A stretch of DNA of 32,376 bases from Hyphomicrobiales bacterium (GTDB lineage Bacteria > Pseudomonadota > Alphaproteobacteria > Rhizobiales > Xanthobacteraceae). Within the stretch, counting starts at the first letter, position 1; every line of letters starts with the position of its first letter. Location: the NCBI GenBank assembly GCA_013911975.1, contig JACESF010000048.1, positions 1 to 32,376 on the forward strand. Reading direction: 5' to 3'. A program made the translations under genes and the position numbers. This document shows, piece by piece, positions 1 to 6,805 of the stretch. Under the pieces are notes generated by a model that saw only the letters and a program-made list of their open reading frames with translations, was not told where the DNA came from and searched no databases.

Positions 1-2035
1 CGGCACGGGCGATCAGGCCCTTCAGGGTGCCCGCCGCGTTGTCCATGCCCTTGTCGATCATGATCTGGATGCGCGACTTGGCGATCTCCAGGGATTCGAT
101 CAGCGTCTCGTCCTGCGAGATGCAGATGGACGCCTTGGCCTTCATCTCGGCCGTCCAGTCGGTGAAGGTGAAGGCCTGGTCGGCCAGCAGCGTCCCGATA
201 TGGACCTCGATGATGCGGCCCTGGAAGACGTTGTCGCCATGCTGCTGGAGCATCTGCGCCTGGGTGGCGTGCACGACGTCGCGGAAGTCCATCCAAGGCT
301 TCATCTTGCCCTTGAAGGTCACCTTCACCGATTGCGGGATCGGCATGGTGGCTTCGCCCGTAGCGAGGGCCAGGGCCACGGTGCCGGAATCCGCGCCGAA
401 GGCCACGCCCTTGGACATGCGGGTATGGCTGTCGCCGCCGATGATGATCGCCCAGTCATCCACGGTGATGTCGTTCAGCACCTTGTGGATCACGTCCGTC
501 ATGGCGTGATAGACGCCCTTCGGGTCGCGGGCGGTGATCACGCCGAAATTGTTCATGAAGGACATGAGCTTGGGAATGTTCGCCTGGGCCTTCTTGTCCC
601 ACACCGAGGCGGTGTGGCAGCCCGACTGGTAGGCGCCGTCCACCAGCGGGGAGATGACGGTGGCCGCCATCGCCTCCAGTTCCTGCGCGGTCATCAGGCC
701 GGTCGTGTCCTGCGAGCCGACGATGTTCACCTTCACGCGCACGTCGGAGCCCGCATGCAGGACCTTGCCGGGGGTCACGCCCACGGCGTTGCGGTTGAAG
801 ATCTTCTCCACCGCCGTCAGGCCCTGGCCCTCGATGGCGATTTCCTTGTTCGGCGCGAAGACCGGGGTCGGCTCCACGCCGAGCGTCTGGGCGGCGAAGG
901 TCTGGAGCTTCTTGCCGAAGACGATGGCATAGGAGCTGCCCGCCTTCATGAACTCCATCTTCTGGGGCGTGAAGGAGGAGGCGATGTCCACCAGTTCGTT
1001 GCCGGCCTCGTCGCGCAGCGTCTTGGCCTTGGTGTCGATCTTCAGGACGGTGCCGGTCGCGACGGAGAACTTCTGGTCGAGGATCGGGTTGCCCTCGTTG
1101 TTGAGGATCGGCTTGCCGTCCTCACCGGTCTTCTTCACCCAGTTCTTAAGGTTGAGGCCGATGCCGCCCGTCACGTCCACGGTGGTGGCGAAGATGGGCG
1201 AGATGCCGTTCGTGCCCGCGACGATGGGGGCGATGTTGACGAAGGGCACGTAGGGGCTGGCCTGCTTGCCGGTCCACAGTGCCACGTTGTTGACGCCGGA
1301 CATGCGCGAGGAGCCCACGCCCATGGTGCCCTTCTCGGCGATCATCATCACGCGCTTGTCGGGATGCTGCTTCTGCAGCGCCACGATCTCCTGCTGCGCC
1401 TCGGGCGTGATCATGCACTGGCCGTGCAGCTGGCGATCCGAGCGCGAATGCGCCTGGTTGCCCGGCGAGAGGAGGTCGGTGGAGATATCGCCTTCGGCGG
1501 CGATGAAGGTCACGACCTTGATCTCGTCCTCGACGTCCGGGAGCTTGGTGAAGAACTCGGCCTTCGCGTAGCTCTCCAGCACGTCCTTCGCGACCGCGTT
1601 GCCCGCCTTGAAGGCGTCGCGCAGGCGGAACATGTCGGCGTCGTAGAGGAAGACCTGGGTTTTCAGCACATCCCCCGCCTGCTGGGCGAGCGTCGCGTCC
1701 GTGCCCAGCGCGATGTCCAGCAGCACTTCCACCGACGGGCCGCCCTTCATGTGCGACAGCAGCTCGAAGGCGAAGGTGGGTGTGATCTCCGGGACGAGCG
1801 TCTCGCCCAGGATGACCTGCTTCAGGAAGGCCGCCTTCACACGCGCGGCGCTCGTGGTGCCCGGCAGCGTGTTGTAGACGAGGAATTTCAGGGCGTCGGC
1901 GCGATGCTCGCTGCCGGAATCCTTGATCAAGGAGATGAGTTCAGCGACGAGACCGCCATCGTCGATCGGCTTGGGAGCGAGGGCTTGCGTTTCTCTGCCT
2001 TTGATTTCGGCCAGGTAATCTGAATAGAGGGTCAT
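1..2035 (-). CDS. acnB: Aconitate hydratase B (bifunctional aconitase / 2-methylisocitrate dehydratase), partial
   Basis: The minus-strand frame runs open from an ATG at 2035 to the window edge, giving the first 678 residues or so. It reads MTLYSDYLAEIKGRE at the start, then an N-terminal HEAT-like domain, and in the catalytic part GSQDTTGLMT, SGCHTAS and IGGDSHTRMSKG, all of which align with AcnB. AcnB interconverts citrate and isocitrate in the TCA cycle and can hydrate 2-methyl-cis-aconitate. E. coli AcnB has 865 residues, so roughly the last 200 are off the window, including the three [4Fe-4S] cysteine ligands (C710, C769 and C772 in E. coli). The sequence is clearly diverged from enteric AcnB and looks like a separate alphaproteobacterial form. 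It stands alone here, with a long 5' intergenic region. Identification is secure; the ligands cannot be checked. Confidence 0.93.
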   Translation of the reverse strand, partial: MTLYSDYLAEIKGRETQALAPKPIDDGGLVAELISLIKDSGSEHRADALKFLVYNTLPGTTSAARVKAAFLKQVILGETLVPEITPTFAFELLSHMKGGPSVEVLLDIALGTDATLAQQAGDVLKTQVFLYDADMFRLRDAFKAGNAVAKDVLESYAKAEFFTKLPDVEDEIKVVTFIAAEGDISTDLLSPGNQAHSRSDRQLHGQCMITPEAQQEIVALQKQHPDKRVMMIAEKGTMGVGSSRMSGVNNVALWTGKQASPYVPFVNIAPIVAGTNGISPIFATTVDVTGGIGLNLKNWVKKTGEDGKPILNNEGNPILDQKFSVATGTVLKIDTKAKTLRDEAGNELVDIASSFTPQKMEFMKAGSSYAIVFGKKLQTFAAQTLGVEPTPVFAPNKEIAIEGQGLTAVEKIFNRNAVGVTPGKVLHAGSDVRVKVNIVGSQDTTGLMTAQELEAMAATVISPLVDGAYQSGCHTASVWDKKAQANIPKLMSFMNNFGVITARDPKGVYHAMTDVIHKVLNDITVDDWAIIIGGDSHTRMSKGVAFGADSGTVALALATGEATMPIPQSVKVTFKGKMKPWMDFRDVVHATQAQMLQQHGDNVFQGRIIEVHIGTLLADQAFTFTDWTAEMKAKASICISQDETLIESLEIAKSRIQIMIDKGMDNAAGTLKGLIARA

Positions 2036-2217
2036 CGCTATCCCAACGTCGTGAGGTGCATGGCGCTGAAGCAGCGCCACCAATCGGTGTTGTCGGCCGG
2101 CCTGGGCCCTGTTCGGTCCCGGCCACGCCGACGAAAACGCAGTGATTAGGTACCACATTTCAGCGAAAAAATGGCACTCCGGATTCCGCATTGCACCGCG
2201 CGAAGCGGCAGTGCGGG

Positions 2218-2243
2218 ATGCCAGCTTGGCATTATGGATACCA
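2218..2243. promoter_or_regulatory. Palindromic half-site cluster upstream of acnB
   Basis: A perfect 6-3-6 inverted repeat, ATGCCA-GCT-TGGCAT (2218-2232), shares its right arm with a second 6-5-6 repeat, TGGCAT-TATGG-ATACCA (2227-2243, one mismatch). The three half-sites lie about 185-210 bp upstream of the acnB start. Half-sites of the TGGTAT/ATACCA type are typical of GntR-family operators, but no regulator is encoded nearby. This may be an operator for acnB or chance; the site itself is plain, its function is inferred. Confidence 0.35.
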
Positions 2244-2322
2244 GCAGGTTCAACTCACCCGACCTTTCCGTCTCGGCCGATGTCGAAGCATTCGCTGCTT
2301 CGGCGTCCCGGACGCGACAAGT

Positions 2323-2359
2323 TAGTGGCGATGTCCTGAAGTGAACGAGGACGCCACTA
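2323..2359. other. Imperfect hairpin in the acnB upstream region
   Basis: TAGTGGCG (2323-2330) pairs with CGCCACTA (2352-2359). Inside it TCCT pairs with AGGA, leaving a 3-nt bulge (ATG) and a 10-nt loop. There is no T-tract on either side, so it is not an obvious terminator. It could be a structured leader or a remnant of a mobile-element end; nothing further can be said. Confidence 0.3.
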
Positions 2360-2446
2360 CCACGTCAGTGAAGCTGACCCACATATGGTAATCCCCCGCT
2401 GCCGTTCAACATTTCGGACCGCGCCGCGGCGAGAACGGCCCGACAA

Positions 2447-2481
2447 TAAAAAGTGAAAGCGCCGCCACGAGGATGGCGGCG
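2447..2481 (-). terminator. Rho-independent-like terminator on the minus strand, with no gene behind it
   Basis: CGCCGCCA (2460-2467) and TGGCGGCG (2474-2481) form a perfect 8-bp stem with a 6-nt loop. Read on the minus strand it is followed by CTTTCACTTTTT. No minus-strand gene lies upstream of it, because the next gene to the right is on the plus strand. It may shield acnB from antisense read-through or be left over from a deleted gene. Confidence 0.4.
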
Positions 2482-2590
2482 GAGGCATCGCCCAAAGAAA
2501 CCGGCCACACCGGGCCCGTGGCCATTCCGCCCTCCGGAAGGATGGGATACAACCCGGCTCCGCTTTAGGTTTGGTAAGGAAGAGGCGAAC

Positions 2591-3046
2591 ATGAGGACGC
2601 TGGGCTGGATCCTGCTCTGCAACGTGATGACGGTATCCGTCGCCGCCGCACAGACCCCCGACATGAAGGGAGATTGGGTCGGCAAGACCAACACGATCGT
2701 CGCGGGCGTCGGCGGGCCGCACTGGCCGGACAGCAAGGGCACCTGGGAAAAGCCGCTTTTGGCGCAGCGGGACATCACGCTGCGCATTGTCGGCCAGGAC
2801 GACCGCCGCTTCTGGGGTGAAAGCGTCATCGCGGGCGATGCGGCCTCGGGCGGCGTCACCACGACCGAACCCTTCATCGGCACCCTCTCGAAGGCCGGCG
2901 ACAAGGTGATGATGTCCGACACGGACGGCTATTTCGTCGGAGACCTGTCCGGCACGACCCTGTCCTATTGCTATCTCCAGGCCGGCGCCCGGCAGGTCGG
3001 TGACAAGCCGGCCGTCGTGACCTGCAATGACGTGACGAAGCGCTGA
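2591..3046 (+). CDS. Small secreted protein of unknown function
   Basis: This encodes 151 residues. The start at 2591 follows a purine-rich AGGAAGAGG and gives a good Sec signal peptide: a short basic start, a hydrophobic core, and AAA before a cut at about residue 20/21. An upstream in-frame ATG at 2453 would bury that signal, so I reject it. The mature part of about 130 residues has no membrane segment and looks beta-rich (GDWVGKTNT, DRRFWGE, EPFIGTL, DTDGYFVGDL). Two late cysteines (in SYCYLQ and VTCND) could form a disulfide in the periplasm. I recall similar hypothetical proteins in Hyphomicrobiales but know no named domain or function. A strong terminator follows directly, so it is probably transcribed alone. 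Confidence 0.75.
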   Translation: MRTLGWILLCNVMTVSVAAAQTPDMKGDWVGKTNTIVAGVGGPHWPDSKGTWEKPLLAQRDITLRIVGQDDRRFWGESVIAGDAASGGVTTTEPFIGTLSKAGDKVMMSDTDGYFVGDLSGTTLSYCYLQAGARQVGDKPAVVTCNDVTKR

Positions 3047-3052
3047 GTGTTC

Positions 3053-3098
3053 GCGACGGCGGCTCTGCCTCCGCTCGGGGCGGTGCCGCCGTCGCTTT
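3053..3098 (+). terminator. Terminator of the secreted-protein gene
   Basis: GCGACGGCGG (3053-3062) and CCGCCGTCGC (3086-3095) form a perfect 10-bp stem with a 23-nt loop, followed by TTT. It begins 6 nt after the stop codon. Confidence 0.65.
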
Positions 3099-3220
3099 CG
3101 GGCCGCGCGGATCCCTTCTCCGCTATCCAAAAAGCCTGGTCGTTTTCAGAAGGCCGCATCTCGGCGACGGGATCGGCCGCGATCTGCCGAACACGACGTT
3201 CCCCTCCATCTGGTCCCTGA

Positions 3221-4708
3221 ATGCCTCCCCTCATCGCCCGGCTCATTGCAGAACCCGCGCCGCTCGCCTGGCTTGAGCGCCAGCAATGGCATCCGTGGCT
3301 TGTGGTCGGCCTCGTCTCCATGGGCGCATTCGTCGGGCAGCTCGACGCCACCATCGTGCAGCTCGCGCTGCCGAGCCTCGGGCACTATTTCGACGCCTCG
3401 CTCCAGCATGTGAGCTGGATCGCGCTGTCCTATCTGGCGGGGTTCGTTTCATTCCTGCCCATCTTCGGCCGCCTGTGCGAAATGTACGGGCGCAAGACGC
3501 TCTATATCGCCGGCTACCTCGTTTTCATTCTCGCCAGCGCCCTGTGCGGCCTTGCGGAGAGCTTCGATCAATTGGTGGCCTTCCGTTTCCTCCAGGGGCT
3601 GGGCGGATCGCTCCTCGGCGCCAACAGCATCGCCATCCTTGTGAAGACCATCTCGCCGGCGAAGCGGGGGCGGGCGCTCGGCTGGTTCGCGGCGGCGCAG
3701 GCCGTGGGCATGAGCGCCGGGCCGGCACTGGGCGGGCTGCTGCTCGCGGCGCTCGGCTGGCGATGGATCTTCTGGCTCACCGTTCCGGTCGGGGTGCTGG
3801 CCGTCGTCGTCGGCTGGCTGGCCTTGCCGCGAAGCACCGGCACGCAGCCCGAGCGCGCCTTCGACTGGGGCGGAGCCCTGCTCATCGGTCCCGCCCTCAT
3901 GCTGATCGTAGCCGTGCTCAACCATGTCTCCACCTGGGGACTGGGCTCTCCCCTGACGCTCGGCGGCCTGGCCCTGGCGGCCGTGCTCCTCGCGGTTCTG
4001 GTGCGTCGGGAGCGCCTCTTCCGCGCGCCGCTCATCGACCCCGCCCTGTTCCGGAGCGCCGCTTTCTGCAGTGCCGCGGCCGGGGTGGCGCTGGGCTATG
4101 CGCTGCTCTTCGGCATGTTCTTCCTCATGTCCTTCGCCCAGGGACACGGCTTCGGCCTGTCGCCCCGCACGGCGGGCCTGCACCTGGCCATCATTCCCGT
4201 GGCCCTTGGATTAACCGCGCCGTTCAGCAACAGCGTGAAGGAGAAGATCGGCACGCGCCGGATCGGCATCGCCGGCATGGCGCTCAGCTTCACGGCCATC
4301 GCGCTCTTGGTCTCCACGCTCGGGCGGGTCGAGGATCACCTCGCTTTCGACGCCACCGCCTACGCACTGTTCGGTGTCGGCCTCGGCCTCTTCATCGCGC
4401 CCAACAACCATGTGGCGATCGCGGCCGTGCCGCCCGCCCTGTCCGGACCCGCCGGTTCGTTGCTGAACCTGATGCGTGCGCTGGGAACCAGCCTCGGTGT
4501 CGCCGGCGGCGCAACCATGCTGGCGCTGAACCTCGAAAGCCCGGGCGGGACATCGCGCACATGGCTCGCCTCAAGCGGCCTCGACATGCTCGTCGCGGTG
4601 CGCGACAGCCTGCCGCTGCTCGGGGTCATCATCGTGCTGGCGGGCATGGCCGCCTGGTATGCCGCGTGGAAGGTCGAGCGCCAGGGGGACGCCTCTCTGC
4701 CGGGCTGA
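3221..4708 (+). CDS. MFS drug exporter, DHA2 (EmrB/QacA-like) family
   Basis: This 495-residue inner-membrane protein should be a proton-driven exporter of drugs or other organic compounds. The family motifs are visible: LDATIVQLALP near residues 41-51 (motif D1, with Asp in TM1), GRLCEMYGRK at 83-92 (motif A) and GPALGGLL near 167 (motif C, the antiporter signature). The hydrophobic pattern and length fit the 14-TM DHA2 layout. The start at 3221 has no clear ribosome-binding site, and an internal start is possible because the first 25 residues precede TM1. It stands alone, about 120 bp after a terminator and 240 bp before the next gene. No adaptor (EmrA) or adjacent regulator is present, so the substrate cannot be predicted. 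Confidence 0.88.
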   Translation: MPPLIARLIAEPAPLAWLERQQWHPWLVVGLVSMGAFVGQLDATIVQLALPSLGHYFDASLQHVSWIALSYLAGFVSFLPIFGRLCEMYGRKTLYIAGYLVFILASALCGLAESFDQLVAFRFLQGLGGSLLGANSIAILVKTISPAKRGRALGWFAAAQAVGMSAGPALGGLLLAALGWRWIFWLTVPVGVLAVVVGWLALPRSTGTQPERAFDWGGALLIGPALMLIVAVLNHVSTWGLGSPLTLGGLALAAVLLAVLVRRERLFRAPLIDPALFRSAAFCSAAAGVALGYALLFGMFFLMSFAQGHGFGLSPRTAGLHLAIIPVALGLTAPFSNSVKEKIGTRRIGIAGMALSFTAIALLVSTLGRVEDHLAFDATAYALFGVGLGLFIAPNNHVAIAAVPPALSGPAGSLLNLMRALGTSLGVAGGATMLALNLESPGGTSRTWLASSGLDMLVAVRDSLPLLGVIIVLAGMAAWYAAWKVERQGDASLPG

Positions 4709-4949
4709 TCCCGGTCCTTCCCGCGACCCCGGAGGCCAATCCGCCGGGGCATCAGGGTCGGAATGCCGGTGCCGTCCGGCGCTTCGGGCGCGGGCGCTGA
4801 CATTCGGTCGCGCCCCAGGGCGTGCCCGCCGTGGTCTCGGACGGGTCTATACTGGAGGGACAAGCCTTCGCCGAGAGGGATGTGCAGCAAGGGGACCGCA
4901 TGGCCACAGCGTTCATTGCTCCGGGGGGCGTCCGGGAAACGGTGGACCC

Positions 4950-5957
4950 ATGAGCGGGCTGTCGGTGCCGACGCGGAAGCTGCGCGACCTGTTCGCGCGG
5001 GAGGTGAAGGGCCGCGAGTTGCTGCACGCGCTTGCGGTCATCGGCCCGCTGGTGGTGGCCTATCTCGTCTCGGGCGAGACCGCGCTGCTCAGCCTCGGCC
5101 TCATCGCCATTTCCCTGTTCGTCCCCGCGCGCAAGCTGCGGCTGGGGCCGGGGATGGTGGCGCTGCACTTCCTCGTCATCCTCGCCGTCTTCTCGCTCCT
5201 GTTCATGGCGCTGCCGTTCAAGCCCGTCTTCGTGCCGCTGACCGCGCTCGCGGCATTCCTCGCGGTGGCGGTGACGCATTACGGCAACGGGCTGCGGTCC
5301 CTGGGCAATTGGGTGTTCATCCCCGCCGTCTACCTCGCCTGCGAGGTGCGCGAGGGCGCGAGCATGGACGCGGCGTGGCGCCACGCGGCCTTGATCGTCG
5401 CCCTGTCTCCCGTGGCGCTGGCGCTGGTCTGCGCCGGGCAGGTGCTCGACCGGCGGCGCCCGGCCGGTGCGCCGCCGGATTATGGTCCGGCCGACGCCAA
5501 CTGGCTTCTGCCGGCGGGCGCGGTGGCCCTGGCCGTGCTCGCCGCCGCCGCCCTGGTGGAGGCGCTGGACATCGCCCAGGGCCAATGGCTGATCTGGTCT
5601 TCGGCGAGCGTGATCGTGGGCGACCTGTCGGCCACCACCGGCAAGCTGAAGCAGCGCGCCATGGGCGCGCTGATCGGCGCCCCGCTCGGCCTTCTGGTGG
5701 GCTTCGCCATGCCGGCGAGCCGGCTGGGCTATTCGCTGGCGGTGCTGGGCGCCATCCTCACCCTCATCGCCTTCTCCCGCTACGTGGTGGGGTTCGGCTC
5801 GCGCTGCTTCCTCATCGCGCTGGCCGCCGCGTTCGGCGGCGGGGCGAACGGGATCGCGGAGGAGCGGGTGGCCAACGTGCTCATGGGCGGCGCTTTCGGT
5901 CTCGCGGCCGTGGCGCTGATGGAGGCGGTCTGGCGCCGCCGCGCCGGCAAGGCGTAG
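4950..5957 (+). CDS. FUSC-family integral membrane protein (aromatic-acid exporter-like)
   Basis: This encodes 335 residues from ATG 4950. The frame is open further upstream (to 4659), but that part overlaps the preceding gene and lacks membrane character. The protein is almost entirely transmembrane, with two hydrophobic blocks split by a hydrophilic stretch near residues 165-185 (DRRRPAGAPPDYG). The second block contains QWLIWSSASVIVGDLSAT followed by KLKQRAMGALIGAPLG, a pattern of FUSC_2-type domains in fusaric-acid and aromatic-acid exporters. It lacks the long cytoplasmic domain of full-size AaeB/YccS proteins, so it is a short, pore-only form. A -10-like TATACT lies at 4848-4853 without a convincing -35. 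The substrate is unknown. Confidence 0.75.
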   Translation: MSGLSVPTRKLRDLFAREVKGRELLHALAVIGPLVVAYLVSGETALLSLGLIAISLFVPARKLRLGPGMVALHFLVILAVFSLLFMALPFKPVFVPLTALAAFLAVAVTHYGNGLRSLGNWVFIPAVYLACEVREGASMDAAWRHAALIVALSPVALALVCAGQVLDRRRPAGAPPDYGPADANWLLPAGAVALAVLAAAALVEALDIAQGQWLIWSSASVIVGDLSATTGKLKQRAMGALIGAPLGLLVGFAMPASRLGYSLAVLGAILTLIAFSRYVVGFGSRCFLIALAAAFGGGANGIAEERVANVLMGGAFGLAAVALMEAVWRRRAGKA

Positions 5958-6005
5958 CGGGGGCGCGGGCCAAGCCCAGGCAAAGGCGGTACTTTCGTCG
6001 TCCTT

Positions 6006-6032
6006 GCGGACGCTGCCGGTCCGCTTTCGTTT
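6006..6032 (+). terminator. Terminator after the FUSC gene
   Basis: GCGGAC (6006-6011) pairs with GTCCGC (6019-6024) across a 7-nt loop and is followed by TTTCGTTT. It separates the FUSC gene from the cytochrome bd operon. Confidence 0.6.
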
Positions 6033-6081
6033 CCCTCCTGTTCGGCTCTGGCAGGGCGGGGAACACGGGCGCCGACGGGCG

Positions 6082-6106
6082 ATCCTTAAGGGGCGTTCCT
6101 TAGGAT
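6082..6106. other. Hairpin abutting the FNR-like box of the cyd operon
   Basis: ATCCT-T-AAGG (6082-6091) pairs with CCTT-AGGAT (6098-6106), a 9-bp stem with one bulged T and a 6-nt loop. Its right arm ends one base before the TTGAC of the FNR-like box. No T-tract follows. It may be a second protein-binding palindrome; its role is unknown. Confidence 0.35.
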
Positions 6107-6120
6107 TTGACAAGGATCAA
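6107..6120. promoter_or_regulatory. FNR/FixK-type box upstream of the cyd operon
   Basis: TTGAC-AAGG-ATCAA matches the FNR/FixK consensus TTGA[TC]-N4-[AG]TCAA. A -10-like CATAGG (6143-6148) begins 22 nt after the box, placing the box centre near -41.5 as in class II activation. The same spacing occurs at the box at 25209. Activation at low oxygen suits a cytochrome bd operon. The factor that binds is not encoded in this window. Confidence 0.65.
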
Positions 6121-6187
6121 GGTGGCGGGCCTGGGCGGCGGGCATAGGAAACAGGGACGCTTGTGCGGCCCGGCTCTCGTTTGTAAG

Positions 6188-6205
6188 TTTCAGAAGTTTC
6201 TGAAA
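6188..6205. promoter_or_regulatory. Perfect palindrome, probable operator of the GbsR/MarR-type regulator
   Basis: TTTCAGAA-GT-TTCTGAAA is an 8-2-8 perfect inverted repeat ending 21 nt before the regulator's start codon. Its position between promoter and start suits repression by a dimeric MarR/GbsR-type protein, most simply autoregulation of the whole regulator-cyd operon. It is AT-rich against GC-rich surroundings, which makes chance unlikely. Binding is inferred. Confidence 0.55.
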
Positions 6206-6226
6206 ATTCCGTCCGGATGGAAATCC

Positions 6227-6805
6227 ATGAACCTGCCGTCCTCGATCCAGGCCTTCGTGCTGCATTTCGGAGAGATGGGCAGCCGGTGGGGCATCAACCG
6301 GACGGTGGGCCAGATCTACGCGCTGCTCTTCGTCTCGCCCGAGCCGCTGTGCGCCGACCAGATCGTGGAGGCGCTGGCCATCTCGCGGTCCAACGTGTCC
6401 ATCAGCCTGCGCGAGCTCCTGGCCTGGAACCTGGTGCTTCTCAAGCACCTGCCCGACGACCGGCGGGACTTCTTCACGACGCCCGGCGATGTCTGGCAGA
6501 TCCTGCGGACGCTGGCCGAGGAGCGCAAGAAGCGGGAGGTGGACCCCACCCTCTCCGTGCTGCGCGAAATCCTGCTGCAGGAGCCCCAGACCCCGGCGGA
6601 ACGCCACGCCCAGGGGCGCATGGCGGAGATGCACCGCCTCATCGAGCAGCTCACCACCTGGTATGACGACGTGAAGGGGCTGGAGACCGCGCGCCTCGCC
6701 GCGCTGCTCTCCATGGGGCGCAAGGTCACGCGGCTGATGGAGGCGACCGACAAGGTCGTGACGTTCGGTCGCTCGCGCGCGCAGCCCGAGACGGGCGAGC
6801 CATGA
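6227..6805 (+). CDS. GbsR/MarR-family winged-helix regulator of the cyd operon
   Basis: This encodes 192 residues from ATG 6227. A longer frame from 6107 would cover the FNR-like box and the palindrome and begins with unlike, basic sequence, so the later start is chosen. The N-terminal 85 residues carry a winged helix: GQIYALLFVSPEPLCADQIVEAL, then the recognition helix in SRSNVSISLRELL, then a wing around HLPDDRRDFF. The rest is helical and charged, probably the dimer interface. The protein resembles GbsR-type MarR regulators. Its stop overlaps the cydD start (ATGA at 6802-6805), so it is translated with the ABC exporter genes and very likely controls them through the palindrome at 6188. No ligand-binding cysteine or metal cluster is evident, so the signal is unknown. 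Confidence 0.82.
   Translation: MNLPSSIQAFVLHFGEMGSRWGINRTVGQIYALLFVSPEPLCADQIVEALAISRSNVSISLRELLAWNLVLLKHLPDDRRDFFTTPGDVWQILRTLAEERKKREVDPTLSVLREILLQEPQTPAERHAQGRMAEMHRLIEQLTTWYDDVKGLETARLAALLSMGRKVTRLMEATDKVVTFGRSRAQPETGEP

Noticed and set aside
200..2023. A 607-codon plus-strand open frame
   Set aside because: It is antisense to acnB, His/Asp/Gly/Arg-rich with no recognisable motif. High GC content keeps this frame open; the minus strand encodes a clear aconitase.
2172..2195. Possible sigma54 promoter (TGGCAC followed by TTGCA)
   Set aside because: The two elements are 13 bp apart instead of the 4-5 bp that sigma54 requires.
6107..6226. Upstream-extended start for the cyd regulator (ATG 6107)
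   Set aside because: The added 40 codons cover the FNR-like box and the palindrome and look non-coding; the family fold begins after ATG 6227.
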